A stretch of DNA of 64,000 nt from Candidatus Gastranaerophilales bacterium (lineage in GTDB: Bacteria > Cyanobacteriota > Vampirovibrionia > Gastranaerophilales > Gastranaerophilaceae), in the NCBI GenBank assembly GCA_944325665.1, contig CALVAY010000007.1, positions 1 through 64,000 of the forward strand. Reading direction: 5' to 3'. This document shows, piece after piece, positions 17,706-27,064 of this stretch. The first letter of the stretch is position 1. Every line of letters begins with the position of its first letter. The notes under the pieces were generated by a model. It was not told the DNA's origin, made no database searches, and saw only the letters and a program-made list of their open reading frames with translations. The translations under genes and the position numbers were made by a program.

Positions 17706-18643
17706 TAAAAAATTCCCCCGGATAAGTACCTTTCCCCACTGTCGGCAAAAATCGCAACAATCATATCATCTCTGCCTTCAAAGAAAAACTTCTTATCCAA
17801 TTCTAAAGCAGCTTTCAAAACAGCGCCCGAAGATACGCCGACCAGCAGACCTTCTTGTTTTGCAGCTTCTCTTGTAATATTTATCGCCTCATCGCCTTTA
17901 ATATCAACGATTTTATCCACTAAGTCTTTGTTCAAAGTTTGCGGAACAAAGTTTGCACCTATACCTTGAATTTTATGCGCAGCCGCAACACCTTGGGTTA
18001 AAAGAGGACTTTCTGCGGGTTCAACTCCCAAAACTTTAATTTTCGGATTATGCTCTTTAAGTCTTTTTGCACAGCCCGAAATTGTTCCGCCCGTTCCTAT
18101 TCCACATACAAGAACTTTTATTTCGCCGTTTGTATCTTTCCAAATTTCATCCGCAGTTTTTATATGTGAAGCGGGATTTTCAGGGTTTTCAAACTGTTTT
18201 GTTTCAAAAACATTTTTCCCTTCCGCCTTTAATTTTTTTGCAATTTGATTAGCCTTTTCAACAGAGCCTTGCATACCAAGGTTTTTAGGCGTTGTAACAA
18301 CTTTTGCACCGTAAGCCGCGATGAGTTTTTTTCTCTCTTCGGTCATATTCTCGGGCATCACAGCGATAAACTCAATCCCCATAATAGAGGCGCAAAGAGC
18401 AAGTCCGACACCTGTATTGCCTGATGTCGGCTCAACTATAACCGTATCAGGAGTTATTAAGCCCTTGTCGTAAGCCGATTTTAACATATTGTAAGCTACA
18501 CGGTCTTTAATAGAGCCTGCGGGGTTAAAGTATTCAAGCTTTGCGTATAAGTTTTTCGGCTTATAACCCTCATAAGTCCCGTTAATCTTGACTATTGGGG
18601 TGTTACCGATTAGCTCTAATAAATTAGAATACAATTTTGGCAT
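17705..18643 (-). CDS. cysK: Cysteine synthase (O-acetylserine sulfhydrylase)
   Basis: About 312 residues from the ATG at 18643, chosen because AAGGGGG lies just upstream and the protein then begins MPKLYSNLLELIGNTPIVKI, as the family does. An upstream in-frame start at 18694 would add 17 unlike residues. This PLP enzyme converts O-acetylserine and sulfide to cysteine. The PLP lysine is in 'AGSIKDRVAYNML', the substrate loop is 'EPTSGNTGVGLAL' and the phosphate loop is 'GIGTGGTISG'. The gene overlaps the tyrS end by 20 bp and cysE by 1 bp: one tyrS-cysK-cysE transcript. Confidence 0.96.
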   Translation of the reverse strand: MPKLYSNLLELIGNTPIVKINGTYEGYKPKNLYAKLEYFNPAGSIKDRVAYNMLKSAYDKGLITPDTVIVEPTSGNTGVGLALCASIMGIEFIAVMPENMTEERKKLIAAYGAKVVTTPKNLGMQGSVEKANQIAKKLKAEGKNVFETKQFENPENPASHIKTADEIWKDTNGEIKVLVCGIGTGGTISGCAKRLKEHNPKIKVLGVEPAESPLLTQGVAAAHKIQGIGANFVPQTLNKDLVDKIVDIKGDEAINITREAAKQEGLLVGVSSGAVLKAALELDKKFFFEGRDDMIVAIFADSGERYLSGGIF

Positions 18644-19814
18644 ATTTTCTTTTGCCCCCTTGCAATACACCTGCTCTATCAACGACAAAGTCAACCGAGG
18701 TAAGCTTTTCGCCTTCGAATTTTACTCCGCCGCCTGCAATCAACCTTCTTGCCTCACCTTTGCTTTGTACAAAACCGACTTTTAAAAGCAAATCAAGAAT
18801 ATTTTCAGGCTGGTCTAATTTAACTTCTGAAATGTCGTCAGGTATTCCTTTTTTCTGAACAACGTTAATAAACTCGTCCTGAGCTGCTTCTGCCTCATCT
18901 TCACCCTTGTACATTCTCACTATTTCATAAGCAAGACGCATTTTTTCATCTCTTGGGTTATTGTCTTTGTTAAAATCTAAATCAGTTAAAAGCAAGTAAT
19001 ACTTAGGCATAAGCTCATCAGGTATGCTCATAAGCTTGCCGTACATATCTTTTGCACTGTCCGTAAATGAAATACAGTGCTCAGGGTAAGTTTTTGACAT
19101 TTTCACCTGACCGTCAGTACCTTCAATCAAAGGTAAGAGCATTGCAAGTTGAAAATCTTCAAAACCGTAGTGCGCTTGGACATCACGACCCATTAAAAGG
19201 TTGAAACGCTGGTCAGTTCCGCCTAGTTCAATATCAGCTTTAACCGCAACAGAGTCATAAGCCTGCATAAGAGGATAGAAAAACTCTACAACGCTTATAG
19301 GACGGCCATCTTCGTACCTTTTTGCAAAATCATCACGAGTAAGCATTTTAGCAACGGTGGTTGAAGTTGCAAGCTTTAACATTTCAACAAAGCTCATTGA
19401 ATGAAGCCAGTCAGCGTTATTTGTAACCTCTGCCTTTGTAATGTCAACAACATTTGACATTTGTTCAAAGTAACTTTTCGCATTTTCAGCCACTTGCTCT
19501 TTTGAAAGCGCAGGGCGTGTTTCAGACTTTCCTGAAGGGTCGCCTACCATAGCGGTTGCACCGCCTACAATTAAAACAACCTGATGACCTAAGTCCTGAA
19601 ACTGCTTTAATTTGCGCATAACTACGCTATGACCCAAATGCAAGTCAGGTCTTGTCGGGTCAAGACCCAATTTTACCCTTAGGGGTCTGTTTTCCTTGTG
19701 CGCTTTTTGCAGTTTATAAGCAAGACCCATAAAGCCGTCGGGTAGAATTTCAGCCCCTCTGGACAAGGTTTTTGCTTCATCTATAAATCTTTGCTCAATT
19801 TTAATTTCTTCCAT
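18624..19814 (-). CDS. tyrS: Tyrosyl-tRNA synthetase
   Basis: A class I aminoacyl-tRNA synthetase of about 396 residues. It has 'LGLDPTRPDLHLGHSVVMRKL' (HIGH-like), 'VGDPSGKSETRP', 'ELGGTDQRFNLLMGRDVQ' and 'QVKMSKTYPEH' (KMSKS variant). A C-terminal S4 RNA-binding domain is seen in 'GEARRLIAGGGVKFEGEKL'. I choose the ATG at 19814 because GAGG lies 6 nt before it; 19820 and 19826 are in-frame alternatives. It is first in an overlapping tyrS-cysK-cysE group. Confidence 0.95.
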   Translation of the reverse strand: MEEIKIEQRFIDEAKTLSRGAEILPDGFMGLAYKLQKAHKENRPLRVKLGLDPTRPDLHLGHSVVMRKLKQFQDLGHQVVLIVGGATAMVGDPSGKSETRPALSKEQVAENAKSYFEQMSNVVDITKAEVTNNADWLHSMSFVEMLKLATSTTVAKMLTRDDFAKRYEDGRPISVVEFFYPLMQAYDSVAVKADIELGGTDQRFNLLMGRDVQAHYGFEDFQLAMLLPLIEGTDGQVKMSKTYPEHCISFTDSAKDMYGKLMSIPDELMPKYYLLLTDLDFNKDNNPRDEKMRLAYEIVRMYKGEDEAEAAQDEFINVVQKKGIPDDISEVKLDQPENILDLLLKVGFVQSKGEARRLIAGGGVKFEGEKLTSVDFVVDRAGVLQGGKRKYAKIVF

Positions 19815-19862
19815 TTTCATCCTCAAATTTTGTTTTCTTCAATCATAGCACAAAATGAGGAA

Positions 19863-21401
19863 TTAGTAGAGCAAATATTCTTCCTTCCTTTTTTTAAGAG
19901 GCTCTTGGGGAGTGCATTTTATAAATGCCCAAGGCAGAGGCGTTTTTGTATTATCATAAGGCATTTGAGCGCTATCCTCAAGGCTTTTGAATATTCCTTT
20001 TTTATGAAACTCACGCCACACTTGCTTAAACGCTCCAAGATTACCGCCTTGCTCGCAAACTTCAATAATATAGTCGGCAAGGGAAGCATCGCATCTGGAT
20101 AAAATTGCCTGAATAGCGTCCCACTCAACACTTGAGGGTCTAAGGTTTATGCCGATTTTATGCAATTCTTTTTTTAAGTAATTGATTTTTTTCTCAAGAC
20201 TTTTTGAACCTTCCTTTTTCACATCCTCAAAAGGCGTATGTGCCTTTGGAATAAGGGTGGAAAGGGAAAAAGAAATTTCAAAACCTTTGTTTTTTTCCTT
20301 CAGTTTTTTTGCAAGCTCAACCAAGGCAACAATATCAGACTCTTCTTCTTTTGGAAAACCTATCATAGTGTATATTTTTACACCTTTAAGACCTGAAAGC
20401 CTTGCTGTTTCAACTGTTTTAAATATCTGCTCATCGGTCAAATCTTTTTTAATTATATCTCTCATTCTTTGAGAGCCGGCCTCAATAGCTATTGTGGCGT
20501 GCTTTTGAGAGCATTCAACCAAAGTTTTAAATAACTTTTCATCTGCCAAATCCGCTCTAAGAGAAGAAATTGACAATTCGACTGGCGAAATTTTGTTTTT
20601 TTCGCATATAAAATCAATAATCTCCGAAAAGTCGGGATGTCCTGCAACATAAGCACCCAAAAGGGCAATTTTATTGGTATATTTAAGTGCTTCATCTATT
20701 GAGGAAATTATTTTTTGCTTGTCTAAAAATCTTACTGGCAAATTCATCCAGCTTGCAAGGCAAAAATTGCACATCTTGGGGCAACCGCGCTCAATTTCAA
20801 TTACATAGGCATTTTTAAAAAAGCTTTTTTCGCTCAAAATCGGCGTTGCAACGGGTTCTGACAAATCATCCCTCAGCATTTTAACATCATAAACACCATA
20901 TTTTGGAACCCAAATGCCTTCAAATTTGCTTAGTTTTTCAAGCAATTCATCTCTTTTAAGATGAGAATTATTTGCAATAAACTCAAGCACCTCTTTGAGA
21001 GCTTGACCTTCCGCGATACTTATAAAATCATAAAATTCCTGATAAGGAAGGGGGTTTGCACTTACAGCAGGGCCGCCCGCAAAAATAATCGGGTGTTCAT
21101 CCCCTCTTTGGGAAGATTTTAAAGGAATATCATATTTTTTAAGCATTTTTACAACGGTTAAAATATCAATTTCAAAACTCGTCGAAAAGCCCATTACTTT
21201 TACATCTTGGATATTTACACGGGTAGTTTTTGAATCGGCATAAACCCTTTCAACAAAAATCTCATCCATTTCATCTATCATTTTAAAAATAGAAAGATAC
21301 CCTAAAGACGCCATTGCAAAGCTCTCAATCGCCGGATATGCAAAGAAAACGTTAATTTTCGGATTTTTATTGAAATTTTGCTTATATAAAAACTTTTCCA
21401 T
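19863..21401 (-). CDS. Radical SAM protein with B12-binding-like N-terminal domain
   Basis: A 512-residue protein. Residues ~15-150 look like the Rossmann-type region found before radical SAM cores in the TIGR03960/B12-binding group. The core begins at 'EIERGCPKMCNFC', a CX3CX2C iron-sulfur motif (Cys207, 211, 214), and runs on with 'SISSLRADL', 'IAIEAGSQRMR' and 'KIYTMIGFP'. The canonical cobalamin-binding DxHxxG motif is not obvious, so cobalamin binding is uncertain. The substrate is unknown. The ATG follows the stop of the upstream permease gene directly, with CAGGAG as SD, so the pair is co-transcribed. Confidence 0.85.
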   Translation of the reverse strand: MEKFLYKQNFNKNPKINVFFAYPAIESFAMASLGYLSIFKMIDEMDEIFVERVYADSKTTRVNIQDVKVMGFSTSFEIDILTVVKMLKKYDIPLKSSQRGDEHPIIFAGGPAVSANPLPYQEFYDFISIAEGQALKEVLEFIANNSHLKRDELLEKLSKFEGIWVPKYGVYDVKMLRDDLSEPVATPILSEKSFFKNAYVIEIERGCPKMCNFCLASWMNLPVRFLDKQKIISSIDEALKYTNKIALLGAYVAGHPDFSEIIDFICEKNKISPVELSISSLRADLADEKLFKTLVECSQKHATIAIEAGSQRMRDIIKKDLTDEQIFKTVETARLSGLKGVKIYTMIGFPKEEESDIVALVELAKKLKEKNKGFEISFSLSTLIPKAHTPFEDVKKEGSKSLEKKINYLKKELHKIGINLRPSSVEWDAIQAILSRCDASLADYIIEVCEQGGNLGAFKQVWREFHKKGIFKSLEDSAQMPYDNTKTPLPWAFIKCTPQEPLKKRKEEYLLY

Positions 21402-22427
21402 TTACTCCTGTTCTTTTATTCTTTTTAAGTAAAGTTCATCAACTAAAACGCAGATAACACTTGCAATTGCAGGGCCCAAGACAACGCCCCAGAAGCCTAA
21501 AAATCTTGCACCGACAAGAAGTGAGATGATAATTGTCAAAGGGTGCATATCCATTAATTTACCGAATATCACAGGTCTTAAGACCTGATTTTCCATCCAC
21601 TGGGCAAGCATAAATATTGCAAAGGTTAAAATTACAAACAAGAAACCACCGTCCGCAGCACTTACAAGACCTGCTGCAACTGCAATTGTAGGCCCGATTA
21701 CAGGAACAATATCCAAAATAAATGTCAAAAAGCCAAGAATTAGCGCGTGTTTATGACCTATTATTAAAAGTCCGACCATTGTAATTAAGCCGACAAAGGC
21801 CATGGAAAGAACTTGTGCGAAAAAATATCCGCCGACGCGATTTGAAATAGTGTCAATAATCTCGCCTGCTCTGTTTTTGTATTTTTTTGGGAAAAACGCC
21901 ATAAAACCTTCTTTTATGTGGTTTTCATCGTATGCAAGGTAAAATATCATAATTGCTACCGCAAGAATTGTGGTAAAAGAACCCGCTACAACCTTTGTGG
22001 CTTCAATTGAATGAGAAAATACATTGCCTACAATCATTGAAGTATCAAGCTTTAGAGCTTCAGTATTAATTATTTTCGCCAAAGAAAAACCGAACAAATT
22101 AAAGTTTAAAATATTTTGAATGTTATCAATATAATTAGGGAAATTTTGTATTACGACATAAATTTGCTTAACCGTAACGGCAAAAAGCGGTATTAAAAAG
22201 CCCAAAACGCCGATTAACAAAACCAAAAGCAAAAGGCTGACCGCCAAAACACGGGGCATATACTTTTGCAATTTTAAAACAACGGGATTAATTGCACAGG
22301 TTAAAACATAAGCCGCAAAAAGCATAAGCAAAATATCTGCAACACTTGTTGCCATAAACACCAATAAAATCAGTATAAAAAACACAACGGTATTTTTTAA
22401 AGACAAATTTCTATTCAAATATTGCAT
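21402..22427 (-). CDS. AI-2E family permease
   Basis: A 341-residue membrane protein of the AI-2E/PerM family (PF01594). It has an N-terminal helix pair, a soluble central part ('KQIYVVIQNFPNYIDNIQN') and a C-terminal block 'ALILGFLTFILDIVPVIGPTI' followed by 'MENQVLRPVIFGKLMDMHPL' and 'ARFLGFWGVVLGPAIAS', which is the family signature. Members include AI-2 exporters and Na+/H+ antiporters, so the family name should not be read as a function. The SD GGGAGA precedes the ATG. It is the first gene of a pair with the radical SAM gene. Confidence 0.9.
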   Translation of the reverse strand: MQYLNRNLSLKNTVVFFILILLVFMATSVADILLMLFAAYVLTCAINPVVLKLQKYMPRVLAVSLLLLVLLIGVLGFLIPLFAVTVKQIYVVIQNFPNYIDNIQNILNFNLFGFSLAKIINTEALKLDTSMIVGNVFSHSIEATKVVAGSFTTILAVAIMIFYLAYDENHIKEGFMAFFPKKYKNRAGEIIDTISNRVGGYFFAQVLSMAFVGLITMVGLLIIGHKHALILGFLTFILDIVPVIGPTIAVAAGLVSAADGGFLFVILTFAIFMLAQWMENQVLRPVIFGKLMDMHPLTIIISLLVGARFLGFWGVVLGPAIASVICVLVDELYLKRIKEQE

Positions 22428-22502
22428 TTTATTCTCCCTAATATGGACTTTTTTATGTTACAATCATTAACGGAAATTAGCAAGAAGTTAACAGGATAAA
22501 TT

Positions 22503-23831
22503 ATGAGTATAAATCAAAACATTAAACCAATTACAACAAAAATTAATAATCAGGGTAACTTAGAAATTGGCGGATGCGACTTGGTTGAAATCGCAGATAA
22601 ATACCAAACTCCTCTTTATGTAATGGATGAGGCTACCTTAAGAGGTATGGCAAAAGAGTATAAAGAGGCTTTTTCGGGTCTTAATGTAAATATGATGTTT
22701 GCATCAAAAGCACTTATGACAAGCGCAATTGCAAAAATATTATATGATGAGGGCTTTGGCTTTGACGTTGTTTCAGGCGGCGAAATCCACACTGTTTATA
22801 ATGCAGGGGTGGATATGCAAAAAACAACCTTTAACGGAAACAACAAAAGTCCCGAAGAAATTGCTTATGCACTGGATTTAAAAGTCGGCAGAATAAGCGT
22901 TGATAATTTTTTAGAGCTTGCTCTTTTAAACGAAATAGCAAAATCTAAAAATATTGTCCAAAAAATTCTTTTAAGAATTACCCCCGGAATTGAATGCCAC
23001 ACTCACAAATACATTCAAACAGGACATTTAGATTCAAAATTCGGTTTTGATTTAACTCAAATTGACGAAGCAATTCAGCTTATTTTGGATGAGTACAAAA
23101 ACCTTGAGTTAATGGGGCTTCATGCGCACATCGGTTCTCAAATCTTTGAAACACAAGTTTATTACGATGAAATTGGCGTAATTCTAAAAGAAATCAAAAG
23201 AATAAAAGATAAGTTCAATATTGAACTGACAGAAATCAACGCAGGGGGCGGATTAGGAGTTACATACACGGACAAAGACTGCCCGCCAAGCGTTAAAACA
23301 ATAGCTCAGGTTATAAAGGATTCTATTGAATTTCATACAAAAGAATATGACCTTAAAAAACCAGTATTATACATTGAACCGGGACGTTCAATTGTTGCAA
23401 CGGCAGGCGTAACGCTCTACACTGTTGGTTCTTCAAAAGTTATTCCCGAGCTAAATAAAAAATACATTGCTGTTGACGGCGGTATGGCAGACAACCCGCG
23501 CCCTTCAATGTATGAAGCGGAATATTTTGCACAAATTGCAAACAAAAAAGAAGATGAAACAATGCAAAAAGTAACTGTTGCGGGAAGATTTTGCGAATCG
23601 GGCGATATATTAATTAAAGATATTGAGCTAAAAAATCCTCAAGAAGGCGATATACTGTGCGTTTACAACACAGGTGCATACGGTTACTCCATGTCTTCTA
23701 ACTACAACTGCGTGCCTAAAGCAGCCATGGTACTTGTAAATAATTCACAATCTGATATTATAATTAAAAGACAATCTTACGATCAACTAATTGAGAACGA
23801 TATAATACCGGACAGAATTAAAGGCGTGTAG
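22503..23831 (+). CDS. lysA: Diaminopimelate decarboxylase
   Basis: A 442-residue PLP enzyme converting meso-DAP to lysine. Family blocks: 'NVNMMFASKALMTSAIAKIL' with the PLP Lys, 'GFGFDVVSGGEIHTVYNAGVD', 'GLHAHIGSQIFE', 'INAGGGLGVTY', 'IEPGRSIVATAGVTLYTVGS', 'VAGRFCESGDIL' with the active-site Cys, and 'GAYGYSMSSNYN'. The SD is ACAGGATAAATT. The next gene, cdaA, starts 4 bp after the stop, so the two form an operon joining lysine/peptidoglycan precursor metabolism to c-di-AMP synthesis. Confidence 0.97.
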   Translation: MSINQNIKPITTKINNQGNLEIGGCDLVEIADKYQTPLYVMDEATLRGMAKEYKEAFSGLNVNMMFASKALMTSAIAKILYDEGFGFDVVSGGEIHTVYNAGVDMQKTTFNGNNKSPEEIAYALDLKVGRISVDNFLELALLNEIAKSKNIVQKILLRITPGIECHTHKYIQTGHLDSKFGFDLTQIDEAIQLILDEYKNLELMGLHAHIGSQIFETQVYYDEIGVILKEIKRIKDKFNIELTEINAGGGLGVTYTDKDCPPSVKTIAQVIKDSIEFHTKEYDLKKPVLYIEPGRSIVATAGVTLYTVGSSKVIPELNKKYIAVDGGMADNPRPSMYEAEYFAQIANKKEDETMQKVTVAGRFCESGDILIKDIELKNPQEGDILCVYNTGAYGYSMSSNYNCVPKAAMVLVNNSQSDIIIKRQSYDQLIENDIIPDRIKGV

Positions 23832-23835
23832 CAGG

Positions 23836-24735
23836 GTGGATTTCAGCGATTTTTACAGTTTTATATTTTTACAATTCAACGAGATGATAAAATCTCTCGA
23901 TGTTGTAAAACCAAGCGTAAATATCATTGAAATCGTTATATTAATTTTTGTACTTTGGTATTTTTACAAAAAATACATCAAAGGAACGCAAAGCGAAAAC
24001 CTTGTAAGAGGCATATTTGTACTTATTTTTATGTGGATTTTCTCTGAATTGCTCATAAAAATAAATCTGCAAATTTTTGGTATGTTCCTAAAAACCCTCG
24101 TCAGTATTGTAATTTTCGGATTAATTGTAATCTTCCAGCCCGAATTGAGAAGGTTTTTGTGCTACATAGGCCAAACAAACTTCTTTGAAAACGTAATTTT
24201 GGGTAAAAATCGTCCCAAAAATAAAAAACAAAAAATCGATGTTGTTAAAGAATTAATCGAAACCATAAAATATTTATCTAAGTCCAAAACAGGCGGATTA
24301 ATTGTTCTTCAGAAGGATAATATGCCCATTAACCACTCTGACGTTGGCGTAAAGCTTGACGCAGATGTTTCTCAAGAGCTTTTATTGACAATTTTTTACC
24401 CTTCAACGCCGCTTCACGACGGAGCAGTTATCATCGAAGGTGATAAAGTTCTTTGTGCAGGCGTACTTTTACCCCTAACCGAAGACCCAAAACTAAGCTG
24501 GAGATACGGAACACGCCACAGAGCAGCAATCGGGATAACCGAAACTTCTGACTGTGCCTGTATTGTCGTATCCGAAGAAACAGGAGATGTTTCTATCGCG
24601 GTTGACGGTTCTTTGAAAAAGTACGAGGACTTAGGGCAGCTTAAAACAGACTTATCAAGAATTTTGGGACTTGAACAGGAAGTTGTTGAAGAAAAAACAC
24701 CAATTTTCAACTTCGATAAATTACTTAAAAAATAA
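23836..24735 (+). CDS. cdaA: Diadenylate cyclase (c-di-AMP synthase) CdaA
   Basis: A 299-residue membrane-bound diadenylate cyclase making c-di-AMP from two ATP. Three N-terminal transmembrane helices (~28-100) lead to a DisA_N catalytic domain with 'PLHDGAVII' (DGA 195-197) and 'YGTRHRAAIG' (RHR 227-229), both required for activity. The start is GTG with GCAGG just upstream; an ATG 16 codons later is possible. It sits directly after lysA. The partner often encoded next to cdaA (CdaR) is not here; the gene ends convergent with GHL10. Confidence 0.95.
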   Translation: MDFSDFYSFIFLQFNEMIKSLDVVKPSVNIIEIVILIFVLWYFYKKYIKGTQSENLVRGIFVLIFMWIFSELLIKINLQIFGMFLKTLVSIVIFGLIVIFQPELRRFLCYIGQTNFFENVILGKNRPKNKKQKIDVVKELIETIKYLSKSKTGGLIVLQKDNMPINHSDVGVKLDADVSQELLLTIFYPSTPLHDGAVIIEGDKVLCAGVLLPLTEDPKLSWRYGTRHRAAIGITETSDCACIVVSEETGDVSIAVDGSLKKYEDLGQLKTDLSRILGLEQEVVEEKTPIFNFDKLLKK

Positions 24736-24736
24736 T

Positions 24737-26581
24737 TTATTTTTTACTTTTTTCATCAACCTCTTCGCAGTTAGAATCAAACACGCAAGCCTTTAAAACG
24801 TCTGTGTATTTTTTGTCTAAATGCGCCCAGTCAAAAAGCACAACGCCTTTTAAATCATGATTTCTGATTATATGAATTTGCTTTAATAAATCTTCGCTCT
24901 CGCCTTCCATAAAGCCTACAAAAAGCCCCGGATAAATTTGCACTTTGGAAGAAGATTTTCTCTTTAGGTCGTTTAACATATTATCAGCCAAAGAAAAATC
25001 AGCTGTTAAAATTAAAGGTGTCATTGCGTCTAAATAGCCATGAGATGACCATTTTTGCCAGTTTTGCTGTTTTGTTTCCAAGCTGTTTTTATAATCGGGG
25101 AAAACAACGGCAGAAAGCACTATTCCTCTGTCTTTTACAGCATCTTTAACGGATTTAACGTAGTTTGAAATTCTGTCTTGTCTGTAATTATCCCACTTAT
25201 TCCACATCGAAGTGTCATATTTTATTTTAATCGGATCAACTCCGTAGATTTTCTTAAATTCTTCTCTTGCATATGAAGTATAACCCCAATTTGAAGCCTC
25301 GTAATTTGACGAAGTTGTCTTTGCCGAAATCGGATAGCGGACATAATCTAAGTTAACTCCGTCAATATCATATTTTGCAGATATTTCAAGAATTAATTTC
25401 ACCAAAAAATCTACTACTTCAGGGTTAGCAGGATCAATGAAATATCCTCTGTGCTCACTTATGTGCGCAACAGGAGTTTGCGATTCGTAATTTTCTTTGT
25501 TTTTATTACCCCAAGTAGGTCTTACTGCAAGAATATTGTATGCATCTTCAGCAGGGACTTTGTTACCTATGTAAAAGGATTCAAACCAAACATGCAGAGC
25601 CATATTTCTCTTGTGAGCACCGCGAACCCAGCAAGACAGAGGGTCATAGTTTTTAAAGTTAGGATTTTGCCCCTCAAAACCGTAATTTTTCATAACTTCG
25701 GAAGGGAAAATGGTTTTGCCGTGGAAATATGTTTCAAGGAAAATCGTATTTATTCCCAACTCCTGCATTTGGTTAAGCGTTCTTTCAACTTCAGCTTCGC
25801 TTTTCTCGTTTGGACGTACCCAAACACCCTTTAGTTCATCCTTTAGATAAGGCAGAGTGTAACTTAGGGCAATTTGCGCCGAAACAATCGCAGCTTTTGC
25901 ATTTGCCAAAGCTTCGTTATTATTTGAGCAATCAGACTTTCTGAGCTCTTTTTTAGCTTTTTTAAGAAATTCTTTTACTTTTTTATCATCACGATTTTTA
26001 TACTGACGTTTGCTTTTTTCAAGAAGCTCTTCCACCTCTTCAATTTTTACTTTCGCACAGTATCTGTAACTTCCGATTGTAGTGTATGCGTGTAAAACTT
26101 GATTTTGAGTATCAATTTTAACTTTTGTACCTACTTTTAAATTATCGTTAATCCATTTTTTTGCACTGCCATGGCCGCTTATTACAAAGCCTTCATGCGG
26201 AATAATAGAATCCGCACCCGTTAGGCGGACAACCGTATCGCCTTCAACAACGGCTTCTTTTCCAAACTCATTTGTCAAAGTTCTTCTGCCGTATTCTCTT
26301 TTGTAAATTACAAGCTGATTTGGCCCGCGATTACCGGGGAAAGAAATTCCCAAAGTGTTAACTTTTGTATTTGGAAAAATTGCATCAATTTTTCTTGAAG
26401 ATTTTGTTATAACTCTGTCTTTTTTTGACAAACTGCCATACTCAACGCCCGATTCGCTATCGCTTTTTAATTTTTTACTTTCTGTTTGCGAAATAGGCAC
26501 AACAGCGTCTGTCATACGGGCAAAAGCAGGTATATCAAAAAAGAAGGTTAAAAATAAAACTGCCGTAATAAACTTTTTCAT
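24737..26581 (-). CDS. Exported GHL10-type family-10-like glycosyl hydrolase
   Basis: A 614-residue exported protein. It has a signal peptide (MKKFITAVLFLTFFFDIPAFA), then a beta-rich N-terminal part (~60-165), a short charged helical section (~180-240) and a TIM-barrel GHL10 domain (PF02638, formerly DUF187) from 'LKGVWVRPNEKSEAEVERTL' on. Inside it, 'YFIDPANPEVVDFLVKLILE' and 'YDIDGVNLDYVRYP' are the conserved barrel blocks. The family is thought to act on cell-wall or exopolysaccharides, but few members are characterised. No clear SD is present. It converges on cdaA with one base between the stops. Confidence 0.86.
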   Translation of the reverse strand: MKKFITAVLFLTFFFDIPAFARMTDAVVPISQTESKKLKSDSESGVEYGSLSKKDRVITKSSRKIDAIFPNTKVNTLGISFPGNRGPNQLVIYKREYGRRTLTNEFGKEAVVEGDTVVRLTGADSIIPHEGFVISGHGSAKKWINDNLKVGTKVKIDTQNQVLHAYTTIGSYRYCAKVKIEEVEELLEKSKRQYKNRDDKKVKEFLKKAKKELRKSDCSNNNEALANAKAAIVSAQIALSYTLPYLKDELKGVWVRPNEKSEAEVERTLNQMQELGINTIFLETYFHGKTIFPSEVMKNYGFEGQNPNFKNYDPLSCWVRGAHKRNMALHVWFESFYIGNKVPAEDAYNILAVRPTWGNKNKENYESQTPVAHISEHRGYFIDPANPEVVDFLVKLILEISAKYDIDGVNLDYVRYPISAKTTSSNYEASNWGYTSYAREEFKKIYGVDPIKIKYDTSMWNKWDNYRQDRISNYVKSVKDAVKDRGIVLSAVVFPDYKNSLETKQQNWQKWSSHGYLDAMTPLILTADFSLADNMLNDLKRKSSSKVQIYPGLFVGFMEGESEDLLKQIHIIRNHDLKGVVLFDWAHLDKKYTDVLKACVFDSNCEEVDEKSKK

Positions 26582-26605
26582 TATGGTTTAATTTTACACA
26601 AAAAT

Positions 26606-26634
26606 TTTACATAGTGCAAAAAATATAATATAAT
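26606..26634 (+). promoter_or_regulatory. Sigma-70-type promoter
   Basis: TTTACA, a 17-bp spacer and TATAAT, about 32 bp upstream of the gene at 26667. It is the best-scoring promoter by eye in this gap. Confidence 0.6.
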
Positions 26635-26666
26635 TAAAATATAAAAATTTAAAAAGGAGCCGATAA

Positions 26667-27014
26667 ATGTCAGACAGTTCGCAAACAATGCCTATTGAGG
26701 TTTGCATATTAACTAAAGATCACGATATTAAAGGAACAGTGCACGTTTCAAAGCTTACCAAAGCAAACCGTGAATTAACGGAACTTTTAAACGATAAGGA
26801 CAGACGTTTTTTGGCTGTTACAAACGCTGAAATTATGGGGAAAAATTCTTCTTCCGCACCAAGAAGATATGACTTTTTGGAAATTCACATGGATCAGATT
26901 GTAATTATTCACCCTGCAACACAAGTTCTATTTAAAGAAACGTCAAAAGCACAAGAAGACATTGCAAGATTTAGAGAATTGAGAAATAAGCTTTCTCAAA
27001 CAAAACCGTTCTAG
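26667..27014 (+). CDS. Small soluble protein of unknown function
   Basis: A 115-residue protein I cannot name. It starts MSDSSQTMPIEVCILTKDHDIKGTVHV, which reads like the edge strands of a small beta-barrel, and contains 'FLAVTNAEIMG' and 'YDFLEIHMDQIVIIHPA'. A charged C-terminal helix follows ('DIARFRELRNKL'). The SD AAAAAGGAG and a good promoter support it. A nucleic-acid or small-ligand binding role is imaginable, but nothing in the sequence proves it. Confidence 0.75.
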   Translation: MSDSSQTMPIEVCILTKDHDIKGTVHVSKLTKANRELTELLNDKDRRFLAVTNAEIMGKNSSSAPRRYDFLEIHMDQIVIIHPATQVLFKETSKAQEDIARFRELRNKLSQTKPF

Positions 27015-27032
27015 AAAAAACAAAATAAAAAA

Positions 27033-27059
27033 TTTAAGGGCTTGCAACTTGCAAGCCCT
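27033..27059 (-). terminator. Intrinsic terminator after pepT
   Basis: A 10-bp perfect stem, AGGGCTTGCA with TGCAAGCCCT, around ACT. On the minus strand it is followed by a T-run, so it ends pepT. The plus-strand side lacks a T-run but may help end the convergent small gene. Confidence 0.82.
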
Positions 27060-27064
27060 ATTAA